Below the pieces are notes generated by a model, which did not search any database, was not told where the DNA came from, and saw only the letters and a list, made by a program, of their open reading frames with translations. Below, piece after piece: positions 8,626 to 16,634 of a DNA stretch of 64,000 nt. How positions within the stretch are numbered: position 1 is the stretch's first letter; each line of letters starts with the position of its first letter. Source of the DNA: CAXBBB01 sp963841855 (GTDB lineage: Bacteria > Bacteroidota > Rhodothermia > Rhodothermales > BA12). The stretch covers positions 124,001 to 188,000 of the forward strand of contig CAWJEJ010000005.1 of the NCBI GenBank assembly GCA_963841855.1, given 5' to 3'. Made by a program: the position numbers and the translations under genes.

Positions 8626-9384
8626 ATGACCCTTCTCTCGACCCTGATGATGCTTCCCCAGGAAGCTACAGAGGCCACCGACGGCAACATCATCAACATT
8701 TTCGTCGACCGATTCAACGAAGGCGGCATCTGGATGTGGCCGATTCTGATCTGCCTCATTCTCGGCCTCGCCGTCGCGTTCGAGCGCTTGATCACGCTCA
8801 ACCGCGCCGACATCAACACGCGCAAGTTCCTCGTCAACGTCAAGCGCGCGCTCGAAGAGGGCGGCGTGCCCGCTGCCGAAGAAGTCTGCGCCAACACACG
8901 CGGCCCGGTCGCCTCGGTATTTCAGGCGGGCCTGCTCCGCTCGGACGAAGGCATCGAAGGCGTCGAGAAAGCCATCGTCAGCTACGGCTCGATTGAAATG
9001 AGCTTTTTGGAGCGAGGCATCATCTGGCTCTCGCTCTTCATCACGATCGCCCCGATGTTCGGCTTTTTGGGAACGGTCGTCGGGATGGTCGAGGCGTTCG
9101 ACTCGATCGAAAGCGCCGGAGACATCTCGCCCTCGCTCGTTGCGGGTGGTATCAAGGTGGCGCTCTTGACGACGGTCTTCGGTCTCATCGTCGCTCTGAT
9201 CCTGCAATTCTTCTACAACTACTGCGTCTCGAAAATCGACCGCATCGTTGTCGAGATGGAGGAAGCTTCGATCGAACTGATCGACTCGCTGCTCCACATG
9301 CGCAGCGGACGTCCCCTCACGCCTGCCGCTGCCCCGATCGTAGTGGACAACACCGGCGACGCGACGACTGTAAGCGAAGTCTGA
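8626..9384 (+). CDS. MotA/TolQ/ExbB proton-channel family protein
   Basis: Inner-membrane proton channel subunit of 252 residues, with a first membrane segment (IWMWPILICLILGLAVAF), a cytoplasmic loop, and the conserved paired segments LFITIAPMFGFLGTVVGMVEAFDSI and IKVALLTTVFGLIVALILQF. The ATG at 8626 is preceded by GGAGG nine bases upstream, an unusually good ribosome site for this window; longer starts lack it. It forms a complex with the two ExbD proteins downstream and uses the proton gradient to drive an outer-membrane process. No TonB, TolA or TonB-dependent receptor is adjacent, so the partner is unknown. Confidence 0.92.
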   Translation: MTLLSTLMMLPQEATEATDGNIINIFVDRFNEGGIWMWPILICLILGLAVAFERLITLNRADINTRKFLVNVKRALEEGGVPAAEEVCANTRGPVASVFQAGLLRSDEGIEGVEKAIVSYGSIEMSFLERGIIWLSLFITIAPMFGFLGTVVGMVEAFDSIESAGDISPSLVAGGIKVALLTTVFGLIVALILQFFYNYCVSKIDRIVVEMEEASIELIDSLLHMRSGRPLTPAAAPIVVDNTGDATTVSEV

Positions 9385-9412
9385 ATCCGATCCTCCTAAA
9401 CCCCTCGTCTCT

Positions 9413-9691
9413 ATGGACGCATCTCAACTCGCCGTCATCGGCATCTGGGTCGCGTGCGGCATCACGCTGCTTGGGCTTGCGGTGATCGCACTGTTCGGCA
9501 TCAAGAATCTCGCAGCTGGCAAGATCCAACCGACCACACTCATCAGCATCGCGCTGCCCGCTCTCATCGCCGTCGTGCTCTACTTCGTGATGGGTACCTG
9601 GGCCGAAGCCGCCATCACGACCGTCATCGTCATGGTTGGGCTCGGCGCGATCGTGCTCATCGGCGGAAGCCTCAAAGGCATCGTCCGTTGA
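9413..9691 (+). CDS. Small inner-membrane protein in the ExbB/ExbD operon
   Basis: 92 residues with three strongly hydrophobic segments (about residues 7-30, 43-61 and 66-86), including IGIWVACGITLLGLAVIALFG and the C-terminal VIVMVGLGAIVLIGG. It lies 28 bases after ExbB and 83 bases before the first ExbD, in the same direction. I do not recognise a named family. Codon use matches its neighbours, and the position suggests an accessory subunit of the channel complex (inference). Confidence 0.7.
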   Translation: MDASQLAVIGIWVACGITLLGLAVIALFGIKNLAAGKIQPTTLISIALPALIAVVLYFVMGTWAEAAITTVIVMVGLGAIVLIGGSLKGIVR

Positions 9692-9774
9692 CATTCACGT
9701 GATCACGCGCCCCAGCTTGTGCGACCCGCTCAGGCTGGGGCGTTGTCACGACAGGTCTTTTCCCCTTCTCTGAT

Positions 9775-10338
9775 ATGGCTCTCCTCAAGAAAAAGAAGAA
9801 CCGCGACGTCGAAATCCCGACCTCGTCGATGGCCGACATCGCGTTCTTGCTGCTCATCTTCTTTCTCGTCACCACGACGATCGATGTCGACACAGGCATT
9901 GGCATGACGCTTCCGCCCAAGCCGGATGAGAACGAAACGCCGCCGCCTGTAGCCGACCGAAACCTGCTCGCGCTGCTCGTCAACGAGAACGGCGACATCT
10001 TGCTCGAAGGCGAGCCGACCAACCTCAACGCGATTCGGTCTACAGTTACGCGGCACGTAACGAACAACGGCGCCGATCCCAACTTTGCAGACAACCCCGA
10101 TAAGGCAGTCGTCTCGCTCAAATTCACGCGCAGAACGCCTTACAACAGCTACATCGACGTGCTCGACGAAGTCTGGATGGCATACCGTGAACTGTGGGAC
10201 AACGAGGCACGGTCAATGGGCTTCGCGTCTTACAAGGCCTATACAGACGGATTGGCTGGAGCAGAGAACGAGATCCGCGAGAAGTACAAAGCGCAAATCT
10301 CGATCGCCGAGCCCGATCCGGGACAGCCCGCTGGCTAA
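9775..10338 (+). CDS. ExbD/TolR-family biopolymer transport protein (first copy)
   Basis: 187 residues. Basic N-terminus (MALLKKKKNRDVEIPTSSMAD), then one membrane segment IAFLLLIFFLVTTTI and a periplasmic domain, the standard ExbD layout with the proton-relay Asp in SSMADIAF. The periplasmic part carries an unusually long acidic C-terminal tail (YRELWDNEARSMGFASYKAY onward) compared with the next copy. Pairs with the ExbB protein upstream to form a stator-like proton motor. Confidence 0.9.
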   Translation: MALLKKKKNRDVEIPTSSMADIAFLLLIFFLVTTTIDVDTGIGMTLPPKPDENETPPPVADRNLLALLVNENGDILLEGEPTNLNAIRSTVTRHVTNNGADPNFADNPDKAVVSLKFTRRTPYNSYIDVLDEVWMAYRELWDNEARSMGFASYKAYTDGLAGAENEIREKYKAQISIAEPDPGQPAG

Positions 10339-10374
10339 GCCGCTCCGCCCCCGCTCCGACACTCTTACGCTTCT

Positions 10375-10821
10375 ATGGCCCACTTCAAGAAAAAAACCGC
10401 GACGACCAAGCAGGAGATTCCGACCGCCTCGCTGCCGGACATCATTTTCATGCTGCTCATCTTCTTCATGGTGACGACGGTTTTGCGTGAACAAGACCTT
10501 CTGGTTCGAACGATCCTGCCGAGCGCCGAAGCCATTGACAAGATCGAGGAGAAGAGGCTGGTGTCGTACATCTATATCGGCCCCGTGAAACTCGACGGCA
10601 ACACGACAGGTGACACGTCCGTCCAGATCGACGATGCGCTCGTCGAAGACATGACGACTGTCCGTGACATCATGTACGGCAAGCTCATCGAAGAGCCGCG
10701 CATGATCGTCTCGCTCCGCGTAGATGGCGAGAGCGAGAGTGGCACGCTGATCGACGTGCAGCAAGAATTGCGCGAGGCGAACACGCTGCGCGTCAACTAT
10801 TCGACCAAGCGTCAAGTCTAA
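10375..10821 (+). CDS. ExbD/TolR-family biopolymer transport protein (second copy)
   Basis: 148 residues, a paralogue of the preceding gene: basic start MAHFKKKTATTKQEIPTASL, membrane entry PDIIFMLLIFFMVTTVLR with the conserved Asp, then a periplasmic domain ending in VDVQQELREA-like helix and a basic tail. Two different ExbD proteins in a row after one ExbB is common in Bacteroidota and suggests a heteromeric complex. It is followed by a GC-rich hairpin and then DUF4293. Confidence 0.9.
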   Translation: MAHFKKKTATTKQEIPTASLPDIIFMLLIFFMVTTVLREQDLLVRTILPSAEAIDKIEEKRLVSYIYIGPVKLDGNTTGDTSVQIDDALVEDMTTVRDIMYGKLIEEPRMIVSLRVDGESESGTLIDVQQELREANTLRVNYSTKRQV

Positions 10822-10843
10822 CCGATCTCTCGTATCTCTCAAG

Positions 10844-10877
10844 AGAGCCTCGTCGTTCGCGGCGGGGCTCTTCTTGC
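10844..10877 (+). terminator. Intrinsic-terminator-like hairpin after the second exbD
   Basis: AGAGCCTCG at 10844-10852 pairs with CGGGGCTCT at 10863-10871 (one G-T pair), followed by TCTTGCTTTCT. The T-tract is interrupted, so termination is probably partial. The following DUF4293 start is only 16 bases downstream. Confidence 0.5.
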
Positions 10878-10892
10878 TTTCTACCTTTCCGC

Positions 10893-11318
10893 ATGATTCA
10901 ACGCATACAAACAGTCTATCTGACGCTCGCGTTCTTTGCCCTCGCGATCTTCGCCGCAGTCGGTTTCGCTATCGATCCCTCTGCCGTACTGCTGGACGAC
11001 TGGCACCAATGGATGACGGCCGCCGCTCGCCTCTTCGCAGGACTGGGAGGCATTGCAGCGTTGATCGCCATCTTCCGATACGCAGATCGCACGGCGCAGC
11101 GCGACCTGATTGCCAACGCGCAATGGCTCGTGATCGTGGCGCTGGTGCTCGAAGTCGTCGTAATCTGGCTGTTTCCGACTCTCGTCGCTTTTACGGAGCG
11201 CGGTATGTCGGCTGTGCCTGTCCTGCTTCCGCTGGTGGGTTACGCGCTGCTGATGCTCGCTCGCAAGGCTATCGACCGAGATATCGCCCTTGTCAAATCG
11301 ATGGATCGGCTGCGGTAA
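10893..11318 (+). CDS. DUF4293 membrane protein
   Basis: 141 residues with four predicted membrane segments, starting MIQRIQTVYLTLAFFALAIF and ending in VKSMDRLR, both hallmarks of DUF4293, a small family largely confined to Bacteroidota. Function unknown. The gene sits after the ExbD terminator and its last 26 bases overlap the end of the convergent glycosyltransferase. Confidence 0.85.
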   Translation: MIQRIQTVYLTLAFFALAIFAAVGFAIDPSAVLLDDWHQWMTAAARLFAGLGGIAALIAIFRYADRTAQRDLIANAQWLVIVALVLEVVVIWLFPTLVAFTERGMSAVPVLLPLVGYALLMLARKAIDRDIALVKSMDRLR

Positions 11319-12324
11319 CCTGGAAGGCTGGCGCTTCGAGATCACATGCGCGCTTTAGTCCGCGAGCATAGTAGTCGTAGAGGATGCGTCCGCGATAGGA
11401 CGGGAATGCCTGCGCTCCTGCGTCGGAGCCCGGCGCGCCTCGTAGCCGGTGAGCGGCCGCGTACCCTCGGAGTATAGCGGCAGCGTGATCGGCTTGTCCT
11501 CTGGCTGCGAAGGCGGCAGCGGCGGCGACGTCGAGGAGCGCCCGTTGAGCGAAAATGCGATAGAACGCCCATCGTGGAAGGTTCTTTTGCAGCATGAGCA
11601 GGTTGTTGCGCACGTTGTAAAACGTCTTCCGAGCCGATGAGCGAGCCAGCGATCCGCCACCCAAGTGCCAGACTCGGCTTTGTGGAACGGCCCAGATAGT
11701 GTGGCCCGCAGCGCGCAGGCGCCAGCACAGGTCGATTTCTTCCATGTGCATGAAGAAGCGTTCGTCGAGCAAGCCAACATCGCGGACCGCTGACATGCGC
11801 AGCATCATAGCGGCGCCGCTAGCCCAAAACAGACGGCCGGGAGGGTCGTACTGTCCTGAATCCCGCTCGACGGTATCGAACAGGCGTCCACGGGCGAAAG
11901 GATATCCCAGCGCGTCGATGTGGCCTCCGGCGGCTCCGGCATAATCGAAGTATTCAGGCTGCTGCTCGCTCAGCACTTTGGGCTGGCAGGCTGCGCATTC
12001 GGGATGCGCTTCCATCCAGTCGACCAGAAAGCCAAGCCAATCGGGGTCGACGCGCACGTCCGTGTTGAGCAGGACCGCATACTTTGTCTCGGCCTGGGCC
12101 AGTGCGGCATTGTTGCCACCGACGAAGCCCGTGTTGGTCGGCAGGACGGTCAGCTGCGCGCTGCTTGCATGCGAGCGAATCCAGGCGGCCGAGTCGTCCG
12201 TCGATGCGTTGTCGACCAAGTGGATGTGCGCGGGATACTTGGTCGCCAGAACACCGGGGAGAAACCGCTGGAGCAGAGCGCGCCCGTTCCAGTTGACGAG
12301 AATGATGGTGACAGAAACAGACAC
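11293..12324 (-). CDS. Family 2 glycosyltransferase
   Basis: 343 residues, GT-A fold. It opens VTIILVNWNGRALLQRFLPG, has VDNASTDDSAAWI (nucleotide-binding) and LLNTDVRVDPDW (metal-binding DxD equivalent), then a FFMHMEEIDLCWRLRAAGH block typical of rhamnosyl-type GT2 enzymes of cell-surface polysaccharide synthesis. The donor and acceptor cannot be read from sequence. Start is GTG at 12324. Upstream lie two perfect hairpins, the nearer with a U-rich tail in this gene's direction (see 12358-12429), so expression may be attenuated. Confidence 0.88.
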   Translation of the reverse strand: MSVSVTIILVNWNGRALLQRFLPGVLATKYPAHIHLVDNASTDDSAAWIRSHASSAQLTVLPTNTGFVGGNNAALAQAETKYAVLLNTDVRVDPDWLGFLVDWMEAHPECAACQPKVLSEQQPEYFDYAGAAGGHIDALGYPFARGRLFDTVERDSGQYDPPGRLFWASGAAMMLRMSAVRDVGLLDERFFMHMEEIDLCWRLRAAGHTIWAVPQSRVWHLGGGSLARSSARKTFYNVRNNLLMLQKNLPRWAFYRIFAQRALLDVAAAAAFAARGQADHAAAILRGYAAAHRLRGAPGSDAGAQAFPSYRGRILYDYYARGLKRACDLEAPAFQVTAADPSI

Positions 12325-12357
12325 GGGCGGGCGGATAGCGAAGCCCTAAAATAAAAC

Positions 12358-12392
12358 GGTCGGTGCAACGGTCCCACCGCGCTGCACCGACC
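12358..12392 (-). terminator. Terminator-like hairpin upstream of the glycosyltransferase
   Basis: GGTCGGTGCA at 12358-12367 and TGCACCGACC at 12383-12392 form a perfect 10-bp stem with a 15-base loop. Read on the minus strand it is followed by GTTTTATTTTAGGG, a good U-tract. It ends about 33 bases before the glycosyltransferase GTG and no minus-strand gene lies upstream of it, which fits a leader attenuator better than an ordinary gene end. Confidence 0.5.
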
Positions 12393-12393
12393 T

Positions 12394-12429
12394 GCTGTGA
12401 CAAACGTATCGTAAGCTTAGCGTCACAGC
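12394..12429. repeat. Second adjacent perfect inverted repeat upstream of recQ
   Basis: GCTGTGAC at 12394-12401 and GTCACAGC at 12422-12429, 8 bp perfect, loop of 20. It abuts the terminator-like hairpin with a one-base gap. TGTGAC/GTCACA also resembles the half sites of a CRP/FNR-type operator, so a protein-binding site is an alternative reading. Confidence 0.4.
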
Positions 12430-12473
12430 TTCTAATGTCCCTTTAGACACGGCGCACTCCCTCCCGTAACCTC

Positions 12474-14399
12474 GTGACGAAAAAAAATCCCGAATCCGAT
12501 CGCTTCATCGAATCGGCGACCCAGACGCTTGGGTCAGTCTGGGGCTACTCGGCGTTTCGAGCCGCTCAGGTCGAGGCTATCGAAGCGGTAGGGAGCGGAG
12601 CGGATGTGCTGGCCGTGTTGCCGACCGGTGGTGGGAAATCGCTGCTCTACCAGGTGCCTGCCCTAGTTAGGGAGGGAGTGGCGATCGTCGTGTCCCCGCT
12701 GATTGCGCTGATGGAGGATCAGGTGGGCGCGCTCAAAGAACGAGGCGTTGCCGCAGCCGCCATAGCCGGGATGTTGCCTCCAAGCAAGGCTGAGCAATTG
12801 TTCGTCAACGCGCAGCATGGAGCGTACAAACTGCTGTATCTCGCTCCCGAGCGGTTGGAGAGCGATCTGTTCGCGGCTTACGCGGGCAAATTGAACGTGT
12901 CCCTGCTTGCGGTCGATGAGGCGCACTGCGTGAGCGAGTGGTCGCGCTCGTTTCGCCCTTCATACAAGCAGATCCCTGCTGCACGCGCTCTCCTGGGCGA
13001 TCCGCAAACGCTGGCCGTCACGGCGACGGCGACGCCCGAAGTTCGCGCCGATGTCGTCGAACTGCTTGAGCTTCGCGTCCCTCGCGTGCTCGTGCAAGGG
13101 TTTAGAAGGACGAACCTATCTCTCGTCGTCGAGCGCTGCGATCGCCGTTTGGATCGCATCGTCTCTTTGCTCAAGGAGCACCGAGAGGGAGCCGCAATCG
13201 TCTACGCTACGACCCGGCGCACGACCGAAGGCACCGCCAAAGCGCTCCTGTCTCGGGGGATCTCGGCGGCATTCTACCATGGAGGACTTGGGCGAAGGGG
13301 GAGGACTGAGGCTTCGCAAAGGTGGATGAGCGGCGAAGCGCGAGTCATGGTCGCGACCAACGCGTTTGGCATGGGCATCGACAAATCCGACGTGCGGCTC
13401 GTCGTTCATGCCGAAGCGCCGGGCAGTCTCGAAGCGTATTACCAGGAGGCTGGGCGCGCGGGCCGGGACGGTAAACCGGCAACGGCGCACCTGCTCTGGC
13501 AGCCGCGCGACCTCTCCACACACGAGCGCCTGGCCGATGCGGCGCATCCGGCGCCCAAGCGTGCCGCCGAGATCTTCGACCTGATGGGCGAGATCGCCCA
13601 GATACCGCTTGGCGAGATGCCGGACGATCCGTTTGCCATCAAAGTCGATGTCGTTGCGCGTAAGCTGGACGTGACGCCAGCCGTCGTGTTGGGCGCCGTC
13701 GAGGTGCTGACGCGGCAGGGCGCCATAGGTAAGGCGTCGAGCAGGGGCGACGGCATGCTGCGCTGGCTCGTATCGCTGCGCGCGCTGCGGGCGCAGGGAG
13801 GCTCCGAGTCGCTGCGGGCGTTCGTCGACGCCCTGGTGCGCCGCGTTCCCAAAGAGGCGTTTCAGTTGCCCGTTTCCATCGATCTGGAGCGGTTGGGGCG
13901 TTCGATGACCATGCAGCCGGCACGCGTGCGCAAAGGGCTGGATTTCCTGAGCAGCAGAGGCGTGCTCGAATACACCTCGTTCGACGATCAGCCGTGGGTG
14001 CGTCTCCTCGTGCCTCGTACGCGGCGGCTTGCGCTCGATCTGACGGAGCTAGCGCGCGCCAAACGAATGCTCGACCGCCGGCGTGATGCGATGTCGCGCT
14101 TCCTGACGACCGATCTGTGCCGGATGCAATTCGTCCTCGGCTATTTCGGCGATGCGACCTACGAACGATGTGGCGTATGTGACAGGTGCCGCGCGGCCGC
14201 GCCGTCCGCAGTATCCGAAGAGCAGGCGATGTACCGTACCCTCTCCGCTGCTGCATCGGCCGACGGACTGATCGTCGATCCAAACGACCTCAGAATTCAA
14301 CTCTTACGCAGCGAGGGTCTCATCGAAACGACGGACCCAATCGCGCCTCGCGTCGGAGTGACGGAGGCTGGGCGCCGCTGGCTCAGTCGTCGAGATTAG
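12474..14399 (+). CDS. recQ: RecQ-family ATP-dependent DNA helicase
   Basis: 3'-5' DNA helicase of 641 residues. In order: Q-motif region FRAAQVEAI, Walker A LPTGGGKSLLYQ, Walker B DEAHCVSEW, TATATPEVR (motif III), AFGMGIDKSDVR (motif V) and YYQEAGRAGRDG (motif VI), then the RQC zinc site with four cysteines in CRMQFVLGYFGDATYERCGVCDRC, then a winged helix. It ends there, without an HRDC domain. The aromatic-rich loop reads EWSRSFRPSY where E. coli RecQ has QWGHDFRPEY, so the coupling histidine is replaced by Arg. Start GTG at 12474; no better start is visible. The last 17 bases overlap the end of the convergent lipoprotein gene. Confidence 0.9.
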   Translation: MTKKNPESDRFIESATQTLGSVWGYSAFRAAQVEAIEAVGSGADVLAVLPTGGGKSLLYQVPALVREGVAIVVSPLIALMEDQVGALKERGVAAAAIAGMLPPSKAEQLFVNAQHGAYKLLYLAPERLESDLFAAYAGKLNVSLLAVDEAHCVSEWSRSFRPSYKQIPAARALLGDPQTLAVTATATPEVRADVVELLELRVPRVLVQGFRRTNLSLVVERCDRRLDRIVSLLKEHREGAAIVYATTRRTTEGTAKALLSRGISAAFYHGGLGRRGRTEASQRWMSGEARVMVATNAFGMGIDKSDVRLVVHAEAPGSLEAYYQEAGRAGRDGKPATAHLLWQPRDLSTHERLADAAHPAPKRAAEIFDLMGEIAQIPLGEMPDDPFAIKVDVVARKLDVTPAVVLGAVEVLTRQGAIGKASSRGDGMLRWLVSLRALRAQGGSESLRAFVDALVRRVPKEAFQLPVSIDLERLGRSMTMQPARVRKGLDFLSSRGVLEYTSFDDQPWVRLLVPRTRRLALDLTELARAKRMLDRRRDAMSRFLTTDLCRMQFVLGYFGDATYERCGVCDRCRAAAPSAVSEEQAMYRTLSAAASADGLIVDPNDLRIQLLRSEGLIETTDPIAPRVGVTEAGRRWLSRRD

Positions 14400-14703
14400 G
14401 CAAAGCCAGCATCTCCACGCGTGCCGATACGCAGTCGGCGAGAACCAGGAATCGCTCGGGATCGCTAGACCAGTAGTCCAGCGCTCGCAGCAATTCTTCT
14501 GTCGAATCCGCGGGTGCCAGGACGAGATCTGAGCGAAGCAAAGCGGTGTCCGACTTGGCCCTGGCCTGTAGCACGAGCGCCCGGGCCGTAGCGTCGACCA
14601 GCGCTGGAGTTGGCGTGGGCTGTGGAGCGTCGCACGCTGGTAGTAAGGCCGCGCAGGCCAGCGCGCAGGCAGAGCGAACAGCAGTTGCACGCCATCCGCT
14701 CAC
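14383..14703 (-). CDS. Small predicted lipoprotein
   Basis: 106 residues. Basic N-terminus, short hydrophobic stretch and lipobox LLPAC (ACALACAALLPACDAP) predict a lipid-anchored periplasmic protein; the mature part is helical and acidic with no recognised domain. GTG start at 14703 overlaps the DUF4837 stop (GTGA), so it is probably the last gene of the trp operon transcript. The 3' end overlaps the end of convergent recQ by 17 bases. A real but unrecognised gene. Confidence 0.6.
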   Translation of the reverse strand: MSGWRATAVRSACALACAALLPACDAPQPTPTPALVDATARALVLQARAKSDTALLRSDLVLAPADSTEELLRALDYWSSDPERFLVLADCVSARVEMLALPNLDD

Positions 14704-15791
14704 GAGGGCGGAGCGGGCTGTGCCGTGCGAAACGTCTGAGCGATCACCTCGACCTGTCGCAAGAAAGGAAGCTTGGGGTTGTTGGGCGCGAACACCATCC
14801 CGTCGATCAGATAGAGGCGGCGCTGATCCTCGTCGTAAAACACATAGGTGACGAACGGTCCAGCCATCGTGGGAAAGCGGCGCCCGTCGGCAGTCTCAGA
14901 AAACATCGCCCAGACGCCGCGCAGTTCGACGGCGTAGCGTCCGTTGAAATCGACTTCGCCGGCTTCGAACGGAAGTCGCTCGTCGACTTCGATCTGGCCT
15001 CCCTGCGAACCCTGCATGTGGACGGCGGTGAGCGAGTCTCGCAGCGAGCGGGCGAACTCGGGCGTCAAGCGCGACGGGTCGAAGTCGTCTTCGTAGTAGA
15101 CGAATACGTTGCGCCACGTATTGGTCAGCACGCGCCGCAGCCACACGAAGTTGGGCCCCGTGTCCGGCACGATGAAGAAGTCGTGCTGGACATTGACGGC
15201 GAAGTCGTGACGTGCCATCAGAGTGTCTTCGAGGTTTTGCTGACGGCCTCGGTCAAACATGTCGAGTTGCATGATGGCGCGTGTGCCTCGTTCGAGCCCT
15301 CTGTCGATGCGGTCGTCGCTCTGCCGAAGTGCGTCGGCGACGGACTGCTCGGTCGGACCTGTCGCGAAGACGACCGTTTGGCCGCGTCGCCACACGTCGG
15401 AGCGGACGACGACTGCGCCCTGGCCGGACTGCTGCAACTCGGAACGCACGGCGTCGCTGAAAAACGCGCGTACGATGCTGGCCTCGAACGTCGAATCGCT
15501 GAAAGGTGCGGCGACGACGATATTCTTGTTGCTCCGCACCTCTTCCCATCGCTCCTCGGTGTCTACGGCTCCAGCGACGGTCGTGTAGCGGTTTTCAGGC
15601 GCCGGAAGCGTGCGCACCGTCCCGCCTGCCGTTTCGCGCACCGCGTCACCGATCAGCCCGTTCCAGCCGATCGAATCGACGACGGCGTACAGATCGGTAT
15701 CGTTTCCCTTGGCGAACGGCCTGAAGTCGCGGTCGCCCGTGCAGGCGGAGAGCGCGAAGAGAAGCAGCAGCGGAGCCGTCAGTCGGAGCAC
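14700..15791 (-). CDS. DUF4837 lipoprotein
   Basis: 363 residues. Signal LRLTAPLLLLFALSAC with lipobox Cys, then the DUF4837 body whose hallmarks are visible near the end: RGVWAMF, AGPFVTYVFYDEDQRRLYLIDGMVFAPN and KLPFLRQVEVIAQTF. The family is typical of Bacteroidota and of unknown function. GTG start at 15791, 12 bases after the trpA stop, same strand: it appears to ride on the trp operon, without evident link to tryptophan. Confidence 0.85.
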   Translation of the reverse strand: MLRLTAPLLLLFALSACTGDRDFRPFAKGNDTDLYAVVDSIGWNGLIGDAVRETAGGTVRTLPAPENRYTTVAGAVDTEERWEEVRSNKNIVVAAPFSDSTFEASIVRAFFSDAVRSELQQSGQGAVVVRSDVWRRGQTVVFATGPTEQSVADALRQSDDRIDRGLERGTRAIMQLDMFDRGRQQNLEDTLMARHDFAVNVQHDFFIVPDTGPNFVWLRRVLTNTWRNVFVYYEDDFDPSRLTPEFARSLRDSLTAVHMQGSQGGQIEVDERLPFEAGEVDFNGRYAVELRGVWAMFSETADGRRFPTMAGPFVTYVFYDEDQRRLYLIDGMVFAPNNPKLPFLRQVEVIAQTFRTAQPAPPS

Positions 15792-15803
15792 AGGCGGAAG
15801 AGG

Positions 15804-16634
15804 TCAGGAGTCGGGGTGGAGCGCGCGTACGAAGGCTGCGGTGCGCTCGTAGCGCTTGGCATCGGTCAGCGTATCGTCTTCGAACAACGACTCGACGTGC
15901 CGGATGAGTGCCGAGCCCACGATGAAACCGTCCGTCGACTGCGAAAGCCGGGACGCATCATCTGCCGTCCGGATGCCGAAGCCGACGAGCAGAGGGTTGC
16001 GCGTGACGTGCGTCCGTGCGCGCGCGAGGTAGCGCTCGACCGGAGAGGTGTCACCTAGCTCGGCCCCGGTGATTCCGGCGACCGAGACGGCGTACACGAA
16101 GCCGGTAGCGAGGTTGTCAAGCCTGAGCAAGCGGTCGTTGGGCGTGTTGGGAGCGGCGAGAAAAACGGTGGCGAGTCCATGCTCCAACGCCGCCGATTCG
16201 AGTTGGACGCTCTCCTCGGGCGGCACGTCGGGCAGGATCAGACCGTCTACTCCAGAGGAGGCACAATCGCGGCAAAAGTTGCTCAGCCCGTAGCGCAATA
16301 CGGGATTGACGTAGCCCATCAGCAGCAGCGGCGCGTCGGTGTGGCGCTGGCGGAAGCGGCAGGCCGTTTCAAGTGTGGACTGCATCGTGACGCCACCCCT
16401 GAGCGCTACGTCCGACGCGTGCTGGATCGGAAGGCCTTCGGCAAGGGGGTCTGAAAACGGCATGCCCAACTCGACAAAGTCGGCGCCTCCGGCAACGATC
16501 GCGTCGAGCAGGCCGTCGGTCGCGTCGCGGGTGGGGAAGCCGTCGGTGAGAAAGATTCCCATCGCCTTGCGCCCGCGACCGATGCAGTCGGCTAGTTGGG
16601 TGGTGAGCCGGTTGACCTTCGTCGGTTCAGTCAT
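15804..16634 (-). CDS. trpA: Tryptophan synthase alpha subunit
   Basis: Cleaves indole-3-glycerol phosphate to indole and glyceraldehyde 3-phosphate; indole passes through a tunnel to TrpB. 276 residues, TIM barrel. The catalytic region reads ELGMPFSDPLAEGLPIQ: the Glu equivalent to E49 is present, but the position equivalent to catalytic Asp60 (normally LADGPxIQ) is Glu. Phosphate-binding GFGIRTADDA and GSALIRHVE are normal. The ATG at 16634 overlaps the trpB stop by 8 bases. Penultimate biosynthetic gene of the attenuated trp operon; DUF4837 follows. Confidence 0.95.
   Translation of the reverse strand: MTEPTKVNRLTTQLADCIGRGRKAMGIFLTDGFPTRDATDGLLDAIVAGGADFVELGMPFSDPLAEGLPIQHASDVALRGGVTMQSTLETACRFRQRHTDAPLLLMGYVNPVLRYGLSNFCRDCASSGVDGLILPDVPPEESVQLESAALEHGLATVFLAAPNTPNDRLLRLDNLATGFVYAVSVAGITGAELGDTSPVERYLARARTHVTRNPLLVGFGIRTADDASRLSQSTDGFIVGSALIRHVESLFEDDTLTDAKRYERTAAFVRALHPDS

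Noticed and set aside
14610..16058. Plus-strand frame of 482 codons across DUF4837/trpA
   Set aside because: Mirror frame of the real minus-strand genes; no motifs.
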